DNA of 64,000 bases from Phreatobacter stygius (GTDB lineage: Bacteria > Pseudomonadota > Alphaproteobacteria > Rhizobiales > Phreatobacteraceae), in contig NZ_CP039690.1 in NCBI RefSeq assembly GCF_005144885.1, positions 1,302,001 through 1,366,000 of the forward strand, written 5' to 3'. Below, in pieces: positions 12,195 through 26,273 of this stretch. The notes under the pieces are model-generated. The model did no database searches and was not told the DNA's origin. It saw only the letters and a program-made list of their open reading frames with translations. A program made the translations under genes and the position numbers. Each line of letters begins with the position of its first letter. The first letter of the stretch is position 1.

Positions 12195-13520
12195 GTGAGG
12201 CGGTTCGGACATGTCTTGGCTCTGCTGATCCTGACCGTCGCTTGCGCGGCGGTCGGCGGGTCGTCGCGGGCCCAGACCGGTTATGCCGATGACCGTTTCC
12301 CGCATTTGTTCGCGCCGCGCGACCAGCGGCCGCGGTTGTTCACCATCCCGCCGCAGTCGACCCGCCAGGCACCGGTGGCGCGAACCACCCAGCCGGCCGC
12401 GACCGAGATCACCCGGCCGCCGCGCGAACGCACCGGCCCGTCGGCGACGGCGGCGGCACCCGGCACGGCCGAGGTCGCGCCGACCACCTTCGTGCTGGTG
12501 CTTGGCGACAACCTCGCGGAATGGCTGGCCTTCGGCATCGAGCGGGCCTTCGAGGACGTTCCCGAGATCGGCGTCACCGACAAGAGCCGCCTGTCCTCGG
12601 GCCTCGTCCGCTCGGAATTCTACGACTGGGCGAAGGTGATCCCGGAGGTCCTGGCCCAGGAGACCAAGGTCGATTTCATCGTCATGATGATCGGCTCCAA
12701 CGACCGTCAGGCGCTGCGCGTCGACCGCGAAGCATTCGAGCCGCGCTCGGAACGCTGGCGCGAGATTTATGTGCAGCGGGTCGATGCCGCGATGCTGGCC
12801 CTCAAAGCCCGCGGCGTGCCGGTCTACTGGGTGGGCATGCCGCCGCTGCGCGGCCAGCGCGCCTCGGCCGACATGGCCTATCTCAACGACGTCTACAAGG
12901 AACGCGCGGCCCGCAACGGCGTGACCTATGTCGATGTCTGGAACGGCTTTGTCGACGAGCAGGGGCAATATTCGCAATTCGGACCGGACTTCGCCGGCCA
13001 GATCCGGCGCCTGCGCACGGCCGACGGCGTCCATTTCACCTCGGCCGGCGCCCGCAAGCTTGCGCTTTTCGTCGAACAGGATCTGCGGCGCGATCTGGTC
13101 GGCCGCATCACCCCGGCGATCCCCGGCGCGCCTGCCGCCGACCGCCCGCGCCCGCCCGAGACGGGCCTTCCGCAACCGGAAGCGGCGCTGCCGAGCCTCG
13201 AGCTCGAACCGCCCCGGCCGCGACCGCTGATGGGGCCGATCCTGCCGCTTGCCGGCAATCCGACCATCCCGCGCCCCGCGGTTGCCGGCAACCCGCCGCC
13301 CGCGCCGCCCGTCGCCGCGCCGCGCGGCCTCGCCGGCGAGCGTCCGTCCATCTCGGCGCAAGGGGCGGCAGCCGCCGTCCTGGTGCGTGGCGAAGAGCCA
13401 CCGCCGGCGCCCGGACGGGTCGATGATTTCCGCTGGCCACGTGGTTCGATAGCCTCATCCGTGCCGGAAAATGCAACCGGACAGGCCGCCGCGACCGCCA
13501 GCGGGCCACAAACCCGCTGA
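12195..13520 (+). CDS. DUF459-type SGNH-fold exported protein
   Basis: A 441-residue protein starting at GTG 12195, with a signal peptide to about residue 27 (SSRAQ). Residues ~95-300 form an SGNH/GDSL-hydrolase-like domain: block I is VLGDNLAEW at 102-110, block III GSND at 167-170, and block V DGVHFTSAG with Asp277 and His280. The usual nucleophilic serine of block I (GDS) is replaced by Asn106, so hydrolase activity is doubtful or uses different chemistry. About 140 residues at the C-terminus are Pro/Ala-rich and probably disordered. DUF459 proteins are common in Rhizobiales and their function is unsettled. The position after two lytic transglycosylases suggests a cell-envelope role. Confidence 0.75.
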   Translation: MRRFGHVLALLILTVACAAVGGSSRAQTGYADDRFPHLFAPRDQRPRLFTIPPQSTRQAPVARTTQPAATEITRPPRERTGPSATAAAPGTAEVAPTTFVLVLGDNLAEWLAFGIERAFEDVPEIGVTDKSRLSSGLVRSEFYDWAKVIPEVLAQETKVDFIVMMIGSNDRQALRVDREAFEPRSERWREIYVQRVDAAMLALKARGVPVYWVGMPPLRGQRASADMAYLNDVYKERAARNGVTYVDVWNGFVDEQGQYSQFGPDFAGQIRRLRTADGVHFTSAGARKLALFVEQDLRRDLVGRITPAIPGAPAADRPRPPETGLPQPEAALPSLELEPPRPRPLMGPILPLAGNPTIPRPAVAGNPPPAPPVAAPRGLAGERPSISAQGAAAAVLVRGEEPPPAPGRVDDFRWPRGSIASSVPENATGQAAATASGPQTR

Positions 13521-13885
13521 GACATCAGCCCTTTGGCGGGTAGCATTGCTGCACGCGCTCAGGCAATAATATTGCGCCGCACAAGCTGATTGCCTTCCAT
13601 TTATGATTCGGCGATACAGCGTCCGGCAACAAACCGCATCCAAACCGACTTTTCCGCACGGATTGCCGCTTGTAACCCTGTTTGAAATCTGTCAAAGAAA
13701 CGACTTCAGAAAGGTCAGCATCGCTGCCCTATCTGCAATACACCCCTCAGGGGTAGTCGAAAGCGGCCCAAGGCCGCAAAGTGGCAGGCCGGCCGGCACC
13801 GGGGAACTCCCGGGATCGCAGCCGGCTGGATGTGTCACAGTCAGGGCATGGAACGGCGGCTATTGACCGCAAAACGAGGTCGATG
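13521..13885 (+). other. gltB upstream intergenic region
   Basis: About 365 bases without a credible gene, more AT-rich than its surroundings in the first half. A short perfect hairpin CCCCTCAGGGG lies at about 13743-13753. I see no convincing sigma-70 promoter, although the gltBD promoter must lie here. An open frame running into gltB from 13781 has no ribosome site and is treated as untranslated. Confidence 0.4.
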
Positions 13886-18649
<4,764 letters not shown>

Positions 18650-18653
18650 TGAC

Positions 18654-20072
18654 ATGGGGAAGGTAACGGGTTTTCTCGAGGTCGATCGCCAGGATCGGCG
18701 CTATGCGCCGGCCGGCGACCGGATCCGCCACTACCGTGAATTCGTCATTCCGCTGAGCGAGGAAAGCACGCGCAACCAGGCGTCGCGCTGCATGAATTGC
18801 GGCATTCCGTTCTGCCATACCGGTTGCCCGGTCAACAACCAGATCCCCGACTGGAACGACCTCGTCTATCAAGGCAATTGGGAAGAGGCGAGCCAGAACC
18901 TCCACTCGACCAACAACTTTCCGGAATTCACCGGACGGGTCTGCCCGGCGCCCTGCGAGGCGTCCTGCACGCTCAACATCGAGGACACCCCGGTCACCAT
19001 CAAGACGATCGAATGCGCGATCGTCGACCGGGCCTGGAATGCCGGCTGGATCAAGCCGGAGGTCAAGTCCAAGAAGACCGGCAAGGCTGTCGCCATTGTC
19101 GGTTCCGGCCCGGCGGGTCTTGCCGCCGCCCAGCAGCTCGCCCGCGTCGGCCACGACGTCCATGTCTATGAGAAATTCGCCAAGGCCGGCGGCCTGCTGC
19201 GCTACGGCATTCCCGACTTCAAGATGGAGAAGCGCCTGATCGACCGGCGCATCAGCCAGATGGAAGCCGAGGGTGTCAGCTTCCGCTACAACGAGCATGT
19301 CGGCGTCACCACCCCGGTGGACAGGCTGGTGGCCGATTATGACGCCGTCGTGCTGACCGGCGGTTCGGAGCAGCCGCGCGATCTGCCGATCCCCGGCCGC
19401 GCGCTCGACGGCATCCATTTCGCCATGGATTTCCTGCCGCAGCAGAATCGCCGCGTGTCCAGCGAATCGATCGGCACCAACGAGCCGATCCTGGCCGGCG
19501 GCAAACATGTCGTGGTGATCGGCGGCGGCGACACCGGTTCCGACTGCATCGGCACCTCGGTGCGTCAGGGTGCCGTCTCGGTGACCCAGCTCGAGATCAT
19601 GCCGAAACCTCCGGAAAAGGAGAACAAGGGCCTGTCCTGGCCGCTCTGGCCGCTGAAGCTCAGGACCTCGTCGAGCCACGAGGAAGGCGCGGAGCGCGAT
19701 TTCGCCGTGCTGAGCACCGAATTCACCGGCGTCAACGGCAAGGTCAACAAGCTGCGTTGCGTGCGCGTCGACGCCAAGATGCAGCCGATCCCGGGCAGCG
19801 AGTTCGACCTGCGCGCCGACCTGGTGCTGCTGGCCATGGGCTTCGTCAACCCGGTCTATGAAGGCATGCTCGAAAGCCTCGGCGTGACGCTCGATCCGCG
19901 CAAGAATGTCCTGGCCAACCAGACCGACTACAAGACCTCGGTCGACAAGGTCTATGCCGCCGGCGACATGCGCCGCGGCCAGTCGCTGGTCGTCTGGGCG
20001 ATCCGCGAAGGCCGGCAGGCCGCGCACGCCGTCGACAAGGATCTGATGGGCACGACTACCCTGCCGCGTTGA
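18654..20072 (+). CDS. gltD: Glutamate synthase (NADPH) small subunit
   Basis: A 472-residue GOGAT beta subunit that takes electrons from NADPH through FAD and passes them to the large subunit. The N-terminal domain binds two 4Fe-4S clusters through [14 protein letters not shown] and the later CPAPCEASC. The FAD-binding motif is [14 protein letters not shown] and the NADPH-binding motif [12 protein letters not shown]. The C-terminal ...[17 protein letters not shown] block is typical. Its Shine-Dalgarno (GGAG at 18641) lies inside the end of gltB, so the two are cotranscribed and probably translated in fixed ratio. Confidence 0.97.
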   Translation: MGKVTGFLEVDRQDRRYAPAGDRIRHYREFVIPLSEESTRNQASRCMNCGIPFCHTGCPVNNQIPDWNDLVYQGNWEEASQNLHSTNNFPEFTGRVCPAPCEASCTLNIEDTPVTIKTIECAIVDRAWNAGWIKPEVKSKKTGKAVAIVGSGPAGLAAAQQLARVGHDVHVYEKFAKAGGLLRYGIPDFKMEKRLIDRRISQMEAEGVSFRYNEHVGVTTPVDRLVADYDAVVLTGGSEQPRDLPIPGRALDGIHFAMDFLPQQNRRVSSESIGTNEPILAGGKHVVVIGGGDTGSDCIGTSVRQGAVSVTQLEIMPKPPEKENKGLSWPLWPLKLRTSSSHEEGAERDFAVLSTEFTGVNGKVNKLRCVRVDAKMQPIPGSEFDLRADLVLLAMGFVNPVYEGMLESLGVTLDPRKNVLANQTDYKTSVDKVYAAGDMRRGQSLVVWAIREGRQAAHAVDKDLMGTTTLPR

Positions 20073-20085
20073 GCGGTGACATCGG

Positions 20086-20117
20086 CCCTGTCTCCCGAAT
20101 AAGCTTGGGGGACAGGG
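20086..20117 (+). promoter_or_regulatory. Hairpin covering the threonine-aldolase ribosome-binding site
   Basis: CCCTGTCTCCC (20086-20096) pairs with GGGGGACAGGG (20107-20117): an 11-bp stem with one G-U pair and a 10-base loop. The right arm overlaps the GGGAG ribosome site of the gene starting at 20128. There is no T-run, so this is not a simple terminator of gltBD. It may limit translation of the downstream gene. Confidence 0.5.
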
Positions 20118-20127
20118 AGTTCATTCG

Positions 20128-21207
20128 ATGTTTTTTGCAAGCGACAACGGGCTCGGCGCCTCCGACAAGGTCATGCAGGCGATCGTCGCCGCCAATGGCG
20201 GCGCGCGCCTCGGCTATGGCAATGACGACGGCACCAAGAAGGTCGAGCGGATGCTGTCCGACCTGTTCGAGCGCGATGTCGGCGTCTACATGGTCATCAC
20301 CGGCTCGGCGGCCAACGGCCTCGCCCTGTCGACGCTGACGCCGCCCTGGGGCCTCGTGCTGTGCCACGAGGAAAGCCACGTCATCGAAGACGAATGCTGC
20401 GGCCCGGAATTCTTCACCGGCGGCGCCAAGCTGGTCGGCATTGCAGGCCCCGGCGCCAAATTCAGCGCAGCGGCGCTGGAGACCGCCTTGGCCAGGCTGC
20501 CGAAGCGAGTGCCGCACAACGCGCCGGCCCACGCGCTGTCGATCACCCAGTCGACCGAATATGGCTTGGTCTATTCGGTCGATGAGGTGAAGGCGCTGAC
20601 CGCGATCGCCAAGGCCAAGGGGCTGAACGTTCATATGGACGGCGCGCGCTTCGCCAATGCCGTCGCCTCGCTCGGCTGCAGCCCGGCCGAGGTCACCTGG
20701 AAGGCCGGTGTCGATGTGTTGTCCTTCGGCACCACCAAGGGCGGCGGGCTCGCCTGCGAGGCCATGGTGTTCTTCGATCCGGCCAAGGGCTCCGACATGG
20801 TGCGCCGGCGCATGCGCGGCGGCCACCTCCTGTCGAAGCACCGTTTCCTGGCTGCCCAGATGGAAGCTTTCATTGGTGACGGTCACTGGCTGGAGCTTGC
20901 CGGCCACGCCAATGCCATGGCGTCGCGGCTCGCCGCCGGCCTTGCCGCCGTTCCGGGCGTCAAGGTGCCGTTCACGCCCCAGGCCAACGGGGTCTTTCCG
21001 ATCCTGCCGAAGCCCATGGAGGCGGCCCTGAAAGCGGCCGGCGCGGTCTTTTATCCCTGGTCGGACAAGAGCCTGCCGGCAGGTGTCACGGTCGGCGCGG
21101 ACGAGACCATCGTGCGCCTGATCACCTCTTTCGCCACCAAGGCCGACGATGTCGATCGGTTCATCGCGACCGCCGCCAAGGCCGCCACGCCGCTTGCCGC
21201 CGAATAG
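20128..21207 (+). CDS. ltaE: Low-specificity L-threonine aldolase
   Basis: A 359-residue PLP enzyme of fold type I that cleaves threonine or allo-threonine to glycine and acetaldehyde. It begins [17 protein letters not shown], typical of the family. Asp171 ([10 protein letters not shown]) should contact the PLP nitrogen, and Lys204 in [14 protein letters not shown] forms the internal aldimine. The length matches the family. The ribosome site GGGAG is embedded in a stable hairpin (20086-20117). It lies 55 bases after gltD in the same direction. Beta-eliminating lyases share this fold, but the sequence pattern favours threonine aldolase. Confidence 0.9.
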   Translation: MFFASDNGLGASDKVMQAIVAANGGARLGYGNDDGTKKVERMLSDLFERDVGVYMVITGSAANGLALSTLTPPWGLVLCHEESHVIEDECCGPEFFTGGAKLVGIAGPGAKFSAAALETALARLPKRVPHNAPAHALSITQSTEYGLVYSVDEVKALTAIAKAKGLNVHMDGARFANAVASLGCSPAEVTWKAGVDVLSFGTTKGGGLACEAMVFFDPAKGSDMVRRRMRGGHLLSKHRFLAAQMEAFIGDGHWLELAGHANAMASRLAAGLAAVPGVKVPFTPQANGVFPILPKPMEAALKAAGAVFYPWSDKSLPAGVTVGADETIVRLITSFATKADDVDRFIATAAKAATPLAAE

Positions 21208-21304
21208 CGGCCTGCCTTGAACTTTTCGCGAGTTGCCCTGAAATCGCCGTTCTCCTTGCCGAAGTCTTGACCTGGGGCTTCGCTGGGGAAAGAGGACGCA
21301 GATC

Positions 21305-22501
21305 GTGCGCCAGAGTCTATTGCTAGCGGCCGCCGTTGCCGCGCTCGCCGCCGGCATGAGCCCGGTTCGGGCGATGCCGCTTGGGTCGACGGATCAGGCG
21401 ATCGGCTCGATCGGGCAGCCCCAACAGGTCCAGTTTTGGGGCGAATGGGGCCCGCGCCATCGCGAGCGGCGCTATTATGAGCCGCGTTATCTCGAGCCGG
21501 ACCTGGAACCGGAATCGGACGCCATCCATCCCAGCGAAGCGGTCAGCATTACCCGCTCGATGGGTTATCGCGCGGTGAGCCAGCCGCGGCTCGCCCAAGG
21601 CGCCTGGGTGATCGACACGGTCGATCGCCAGGGCCTGCGCGTACGTGTCTCGATCGACGCCTTCAGCGGCCGGCCGGTGCGTGTGCGTTACCTCGATTCA
21701 CCCGGTCCGCGCTTCGGCACGCCGCCGGTCTGGCCGGAAGAGCGGCCGACTTTCCAGTCTCGCGATGGCCGGCCGCCGGTGCAGCGCGAAGGCCGGCTCG
21801 ATCAGGATTTCGACCGCGCCCAACGGCCGGATCGGCCGGATCGGTCACAGCGCGCGGCCAAACCCGAACGTGAGATCACCGCGCGCCTCGTGCCGGTGCC
21901 AACCCCCCGCCCGCAGATCGACCCGCCGGGGACCGTGCCGCCGGCTGCCTTGCCGCCGGTCGCCATCCCGCCGGCCGACGCCACCCCTTACGCACCGCCG
22001 CCGGCGGCCCGCATCGCGCCGCAGGATCCGCCGCTGAGCGTCGAGCCGCGCACGCCTTTCGTCCCGCCGGCCGCGCCGCCGGTGCAGGAGGCAACTCCGC
22101 CGGCGCCGGTCGAGCCAGTGCCGCCGAGTGCCGCATTGCCGCCGGCACCCGTGCCCGAGCCGCCCGTCGTCGTGCCAGCGCCGCAAGTGGTGCCGCCGGC
22201 GCCCCAGGCCACGCCGGTCGAACCGCCAGCCCCGGTCCCGCCAAGCGCCGCCCTGCCGCCAACCCCGGCCGAGCCCCCGCCGCCGCCGGTGATCACCCCG
22301 GCGCCGGTCGTGCCGGCCCCGGTCGAGGCGGCGCCTGCCGTACCGCCCGCCACCCCCCCGAGCGCGGCTGTCCGGCCGGCCGAACCGGATGACGGCGTCA
22401 TGGTCGACGGACGGTTCCTTGGGCCAAACGGCGAGACATTGCCCGGCGCACCCGAGCCGCGTGGCACCGTCAGGTCGGTGACGCCCCCGCCGGGCAACTG
22501 A
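21305..22501 (+). CDS. Exported proline-rich protein with PepSY-like segment
   Basis: A 398-residue protein with a GTG start preceded by AGAGGA. The signal peptide covers residues 1-23 (AGMSPVRAMP). Residues ~77-125 (SITRSMGYRAVSQPRLA..., DAFSGRPVRVRY) resemble the small PepSY-like module seen in many exported Rhizobiales proteins. The remaining ~220 residues are dominated by Pro, Ala and Val with repeated PPA/PAP/VPP patterns, probably a disordered periplasmic or wall-spanning linker. No catalytic motif is visible and the function is unknown. The 139-residue protein encoded from 23431 has a similar PepSY-like stretch. Confidence 0.65.
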   Translation: MRQSLLLAAAVAALAAGMSPVRAMPLGSTDQAIGSIGQPQQVQFWGEWGPRHRERRYYEPRYLEPDLEPESDAIHPSEAVSITRSMGYRAVSQPRLAQGAWVIDTVDRQGLRVRVSIDAFSGRPVRVRYLDSPGPRFGTPPVWPEERPTFQSRDGRPPVQREGRLDQDFDRAQRPDRPDRSQRAAKPEREITARLVPVPTPRPQIDPPGTVPPAALPPVAIPPADATPYAPPPAARIAPQDPPLSVEPRTPFVPPAAPPVQEATPPAPVEPVPPSAALPPAPVPEPPVVVPAPQVVPPAPQATPVEPPAPVPPSAALPPTPAEPPPPPVITPAPVVPAPVEAAPAVPPATPPSAAVRPAEPDDGVMVDGRFLGPNGETLPGAPEPRGTVRSVTPPPGN

Positions 22502-22552
22502 TCGGGCCGATCCACGCGCCCGAGCCTGGCCAACAGACCCAGCCACAACAAA

Positions 22553-22578
22553 ACGCCCCGGTGCAAGCACCGGGGCGT
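22553..22578 (-). terminator. Strong hairpin terminator of hsp20
   Basis: A perfect 12-bp inverted repeat, ACGCCCCGGTGC and GCACCGGGGCGT, with a 2-base centre. On the minus strand it is followed by TTTTGTTGT, giving a Rho-independent terminator for the heat-shock gene that ends at 22649. It could also stop transcription from the plus-strand gene ending at 22501. Confidence 0.8.
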
Positions 22579-22648
22579 TCGTGCATGGGAGAACCGGTTG
22601 GAGGCCGGTTCAGGCAGAGTCAGCAGAGTGAGGCACTGTGGCCGAGGC

Positions 22649-23125
22649 TCAGGCGGCTTTCTTGGCCGGCTTGCTCTCGATGACGCGAGCGCCGCCGCCA
22701 TTGGCGATGGCAATGTGCCGCGGTTTCATCGCCTCGGGGATCTCCCGGACCAGGTCGACATGCAGCAGTCCGTGCTCGAGCGCGGCGCCCTTCACGAAGA
22801 CATAGTCGGCCAGCTGGAAGCGGCGCTCGAAAGCGCGCGCGGCAATGCCCTGATGCAGATATTCGGCCTTGGTTTCGCCCTCGGCGACAACCTTCTCGCC
22901 GCGAATGGTGAGCGCCTGCTCCTTCACTTCGATGGAGAGGTCCTGCTCGGTGAAGCCAGCGACAGCGACCGAGATGCGATAGGCGGTCTCGCCGGTCTTC
23001 TCGATATTGTAGGGCGGATAGCCGGGAACCGGAACATCGGCACCGGAACCCTGGTCGAGCAACGAAAACAGGCGATCGAAGCCGACCGTCGAACGGTAAA
23101 GCGGAGCAAGATCGAACGTGCGCAT
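22649..23125 (-). CDS. Small heat-shock protein (Hsp20/IbpA type)
   Basis: A 158-residue class A small heat-shock chaperone that binds unfolding proteins in the cytoplasm. The N-terminus MRTFDLAPLYRSTVGFDRLF and the alpha-crystallin domain (about 35-130; YNIEKTGETAYRISVAVAGF, and the RAFERRFQLADYV segment) are typical of rhizobial sHsps. The start has AAGGAGG upstream. A strong terminator follows at 22553-22578. Many rhizobial sHsp genes have a ROSE RNA thermometer in the 5' leader; I looked for its conserved 3' hairpin and did not find it. Confidence 0.9.
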   Translation of the reverse strand: MRTFDLAPLYRSTVGFDRLFSLLDQGSGADVPVPGYPPYNIEKTGETAYRISVAVAGFTEQDLSIEVKEQALTIRGEKVVAEGETKAEYLHQGIAARAFERRFQLADYVFVKGAALEHGLLHVDLVREIPEAMKPRHIAIANGGGARVIESKPAKKAA

Positions 23126-23430
23126 GGATGTCCTCCTTCAAGCGACATCAGAAATGGGGCCCGCCGGATGGCCAGGCCGTTCGTGACATGCAGCCACCAG
23201 GGGCCTGCATGGCCATGGAGTTAGGCATCGCATTTCCGCTTCGCAAGACCCCCGACGCGCCGTCCAATTCCTCTGGCCGCGCGGCGCATGTCCCGCCGGC
23301 CCGGCTTTCTGACAACCACATGAACGCGCGCTTCCGGATGAGTTCAGGGGCCGGCCGCTAGGGTCATGCCCATGATGACCAGGCTCGGCCAGATCGGCCG
23401 GTGCCCCTTTCCACCCGAGGTTTTTCCGAA
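23126..23430 (+). other. Intergenic region, no gene seen
   Basis: About 300 bases between the divergent hsp20 and a small exported-protein gene. Both promoters should lie here. No convincing CDS, RNA gene or strong repeat was seen. Confidence 0.4.
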
Positions 23431-23850
23431 ATGTTCAGGGTCGCACCCGGCAAAGCGGTGCTTCTTGCGTTGGCCGGCGCCTGGCTCGTCTGCGTCGCAA
23501 CCCTGGCCTTTGGGGAGCCCAAAAATCTGCGCGGGGCAGCCGATCCCGGCGCTGCCCGCACATTCGCGGCGCCCACCGAGGCGGTGGCCGGGCCAATGCC
23601 CGCGCCCGCCACTCCGGTGCTGCTGCCCTGGCCCGAAATTGCCGTGCGGCTCGCCCGGCGCGGTTATACCGTCGGCGAACCGGCGGTCCAGCGCGGCCCG
23701 ACCTATCTCACCACCGGCACCGACAGCCATGGCCGGCGGCTGCGCATCGTGATCGACGGCCGCACTGCCGAAGTCATCGGCATGCGTACCGTCGATGCCA
23801 GCCGGCCGAGTGACCGTCCATCGGCATCGGCAATCCGCCCATCACCTTGA
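23431..23850 (+). CDS. Small exported protein with PepSY-like segment
   Basis: About 139 residues. ATG 23431 with GAGG ten bases upstream is preferred over GTG 23401. An N-terminal hydrophobic segment (KAVLLALAGAWLVCVATLAF) is a signal peptide or anchor. Residues ~75-125 (PWPEIAVRLARRGYTVGEP..., GRRLRIVIDGRTAEVIGMR) resemble the conserved region of the protein encoded at 21305. The end overlaps an alternative upstream start of the next frame by a few bases, but the likely next start is at 23955. Function unknown. Confidence 0.55.
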   Translation: MFRVAPGKAVLLALAGAWLVCVATLAFGEPKNLRGAADPGAARTFAAPTEAVAGPMPAPATPVLLPWPEIAVRLARRGYTVGEPAVQRGPTYLTTGTDSHGRRLRIVIDGRTAEVIGMRTVDASRPSDRPSASAIRPSP

Positions 23851-23954
23851 AACTCCACCCTCATTCACCATTGCGAGCACAAATCCTTGGCGGCAGCGGG
23901 CATCTGTGGGAACCATCTCGGCCATCAGCGCCTGAAGGGGACGGAGCCCTGCCC

Positions 23955-24389
23955 ATGGCTTTGCCGATCATCCGCGCCGCCGCATCGGCACTCTTGGCCT
24001 CGGGACTCTTGGCATCGGGACTCTTGGCCTCGGAACTCTTCTTGGCACCCGGCCTCCTGGCGCCGGGTGCCGCCTCCGCCATGCCGATCGTCCCATCGGT
24101 TGCCGTGGCCGGCGCCGCATCCGGCCGGACGCTGCAGGTTCAGTGGCTGCCGCGCAACTATCCATTCGACCCTTGCGCGCCTGGCGCTCCGCCGATCCGC
24201 GTCGTCAAGCGCGACGACTGGGGCCGCGCCTTCATTGCCATCGAACCAGCCTATGGCTATTGCCGCGAGGCGCGTGGCGAAGTCTATCTGCTGCCGCCGC
24301 CGCCACATGCCCTGGCGGTCATTCCGCCCTCCGGTTATGACGGCCGCGGCCGGCCGGTCTATCGCTGGCGGCTGGTGCCGGCCTGGTAG
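23955..24389 (+). CDS. Small exported protein with repeat-built signal peptide
   Basis: About 144 residues from ATG 23955, which has GGAG eight bases upstream; the longer frame from 23847 is less likely. The signal region contains LLASG repeated in tandem and reflects a 15-bp DNA repeat (23987-24040). The mature part has two conserved-looking cysteines (FDPCAPG and YGYCREARG) and a basic, aromatic C-terminus. I do not recognise a family. It lies 104 bases after another small exported protein gene and may be cotranscribed with it. Confidence 0.55.
   Translation: MALPIIRAAASALLASGLLASGLLASELFLAPGLLAPGAASAMPIVPSVAVAGAASGRTLQVQWLPRNYPFDPCAPGAPPIRVVKRDDWGRAFIAIEPAYGYCREARGEVYLLPPPPHALAVIPPSGYDGRGRPVYRWRLVPAW
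23987..24040 (+). repeat. 15-bp tandem repeat inside a signal-peptide coding region
   Basis: Three full units (GGCACTCTTGGCCTC, GGGACTCTTGGCATC, GGGACTCTTGGCCTC) and a partial fourth, in frame, encoding repeated LLASG. Copy-number change would lengthen or shorten the hydrophobic core of the signal peptide without shifting frame. Confidence 0.85.
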
Positions 24390-24521
24390 CAGCGCGCCTT
24401 TTCCTGCCCTCCTGTTGCCCGTCTATGCCGCCGTCGATGTCATGTCGGCGCGCCACAACCGGCGCTATCCTGTCGACCTCAGGCCGTTGAGCATCGGCCG
24501 ATTCGCGACCCTGGTGTGCTG

Positions 24522-25472
24522 ATGGATCTCGTCGCCCTGCCCGACTGCCCGGTTCCCGAAGGCGCGCGCGCCGGAACGGTCACCACGCGCGACGGCGTGC
24601 CGATCCGGTATGCCCGTTGGGAGCCGACCGGCGCCCCACGCAAGGGCACGCTGGTGATCGCCCAGGGCCGCACCGAGTTCATCGAGAAATATTTCGAAGC
24701 GATCCAGGAGTTGCGCGCCCGCGGTTTCGGTGTGCTGGCCTTCGACTGGCGCGGCCAGGGCGGCTCGGGACGGCTGACCAGCGACATCCGCAAGGGCCAT
24801 GTCCGGCGCTTCGCCGACTATCAGATCGATTTCGAAACGATCATGGAGGCGGTGGCCCTGCCAGACTGCCGTCCGCCCTTCTATGCGCTTGCCCACAGCA
24901 TGGGCGGTGCCATCATGATCGAGGCACTGAAGGCCGGCCGAACCTGGTTTGACCGGGTGGTGCTGAGCGCCCCCATGGTCAAGCTCGCCCAGGTGCCGCG
25001 GCCGATCCTGCCGCTCGCCGCCCTGAGCGCGCTGTCCCTGATCGGGCTGGGCAGCATGGTCATTCCCGGCGGCTCGCTCGAACCTTTGTCCAAGCGGCCG
25101 TTCGAGACCAATCCGGTCTGTTCCGATCCCGAGCGTTATGCCCGCGTCGCCGCCTATGCCGATGTCGACCGGCGCCTCGGCATGGGCGCGCCGACCGTCT
25201 CCTGGGTGCGCGAGGCGCTGAAGGCCACCGCGACCTTTGCCCATCCGCTCTACGCCGCCGATATCCGCCAGCCGATCCTGATCATCGCGGCCGGCAAGGA
25301 CCCCTTGGTCTCGACCCCGGCCGTGGAGGAGTTCGGCAGCCGACTCAAGGCCGGCCATAGCGTGGTGGTGCCGGGCGCCAAGCACGAGCTGTTGTTCGAG
25401 CGCGAGGTGTTCCGCCAGCAGTTCTGGGCTGCCTTCGACGCCTTCGTGCCGGGCGAGCAACCATTTCTGTAG
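24522..25472 (+). CDS. Alpha/beta hydrolase, lysophospholipase/monoacylglycerol-lipase-like
   Basis: A 316-residue cytoplasmic alpha/beta hydrolase of the PldB type. The nucleophile elbow AHSMGG has Ser126; the acid is Asp in AAGKDPLVS and the base is His in GAKHELLFE near the C-terminus. FDWRGQGGSGR, the loop after strand 3, is typical of monoacylglycerol lipases and lysophospholipases. ATG 24522 is chosen over GTG 24516, two codons upstream. The true substrate cannot be told from sequence. It is followed convergently by the hisN-type gene. Confidence 0.85.
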   Translation: MDLVALPDCPVPEGARAGTVTTRDGVPIRYARWEPTGAPRKGTLVIAQGRTEFIEKYFEAIQELRARGFGVLAFDWRGQGGSGRLTSDIRKGHVRRFADYQIDFETIMEAVALPDCRPPFYALAHSMGGAIMIEALKAGRTWFDRVVLSAPMVKLAQVPRPILPLAALSALSLIGLGSMVIPGGSLEPLSKRPFETNPVCSDPERYARVAAYADVDRRLGMGAPTVSWVREALKATATFAHPLYAADIRQPILIIAAGKDPLVSTPAVEEFGSRLKAGHSVVVPGAKHELLFEREVFRQQFWAAFDAFVPGEQPFL

Positions 25473-25490
25473 CGATGCGCGCGAGCGGCA

Positions 25491-26273
25491 TCAGCCGTTC
25501 AGGATGGCCATGGCCTGATCGTGCACACGCCGGTCGCCGGCGGCCAGGATCCGCCCGCCTTCGCCGGCCGGCCCGCCGTCCCAGGTGGTGACGATGCCGC
25601 CCGCCCCTTCGATGATCGGCACCAGGGCCAGGATGTCATAAGGCTTCAGGCCGGCTTCGACGACCAGGTCGACATGGCCCGCCGCCAGCATGCAATAGGC
25701 ATAGCAGTCGGCGCCATAGCGGTAGGTGCGGCACTCGCCCTCGATCCGGTCGTAACGGGTCTTGTCGCCGTCGCGGAACATCTTCGGCGAGGTGGTCATG
25801 ATGGTCGCCTCCGCCAGCGTCTCGCAAGCGCGCACGCGCAGCGCCCGCTGTCCGGCCGGCCCCTCATAGCGAGCCCGCGCGCAATCACCCCAGAAGGTTT
25901 CCCGGGTGAATGGCTGATGCATCATGCCGAAGGCGGGCATGCCCTTGCGGGAGAGGCCGATCAACGTGCCCCAGACCGGAATGCCGGCAATGAAGGCGCG
26001 GGTGCCGTCGATCGGATCGAGCACCCAGACATGTTCGGCATCGGGGTTTTCCGAGCCGTGCTCCTCGCCGATGATGCCGTGTTCCGGGAAGGTCGCCGTG
26101 ATCATCCGGCGCATCGCCGCTTCGCCGGCGCGGTCGGCTTCGGTGACCGGATCGAAGGCGCCAACCTCCGCCTTGTTCTCAACGCCGATACTGGATCGGA
26201 AGAATGGCAGGATCGCCTCGCCGGAAATCCTCGCCAGGTCGTGGACGAAAGCCTCGATGTCGACGGCGCTCAC
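25491..26273 (-). CDS. hisN: Inositol-monophosphatase-family phosphatase, probably histidinol-phosphatase
   Basis: A 260-residue Mg2+-dependent phosphatase. Motifs are EEHGSENPDAEHVWVLDPIDGT, giving the metal ligands Glu and Asp of the IMPase family, and the C-terminal GLKPYDILALVPIIEGAGG. The GTG start at 26273 is chosen because AGAGGA lies seven bases upstream; the frame extends to 26510 but overlaps the divergent MFS gene start. GLKPYDILALVPIIEGAGG is typical of HisN (histidinol-phosphate to histidinol), but inositol or other sugar phosphates are possible. The block with the MmgR RNA, N-formylglutamate amidohydrolase and cpdR resembles rhizobial gene order. Confidence 0.75.
   Translation of the reverse strand: MSAVDIEAFVHDLARISGEAILPFFRSSIGVENKAEVGAFDPVTEADRAGEAAMRRMITATFPEHGIIGEEHGSENPDAEHVWVLDPIDGTRAFIAGIPVWGTLIGLSRKGMPAFGMMHQPFTRETFWGDCARARYEGPAGQRALRVRACETLAEATIMTTSPKMFRDGDKTRYDRIEGECRTYRYGADCYAYCMLAAGHVDLVVEAGLKPYDILALVPIIEGAGGIVTTWDGGPAGEGGRILAAGDRRVHDQAMAILNG

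Noticed and set aside
23126..23220. ROSE-type RNA thermometer upstream of hsp20
   Set aside because: Expected in rhizobial small heat-shock genes, but the 3' hairpin that pairs with the ribosome site was not found in the leader.
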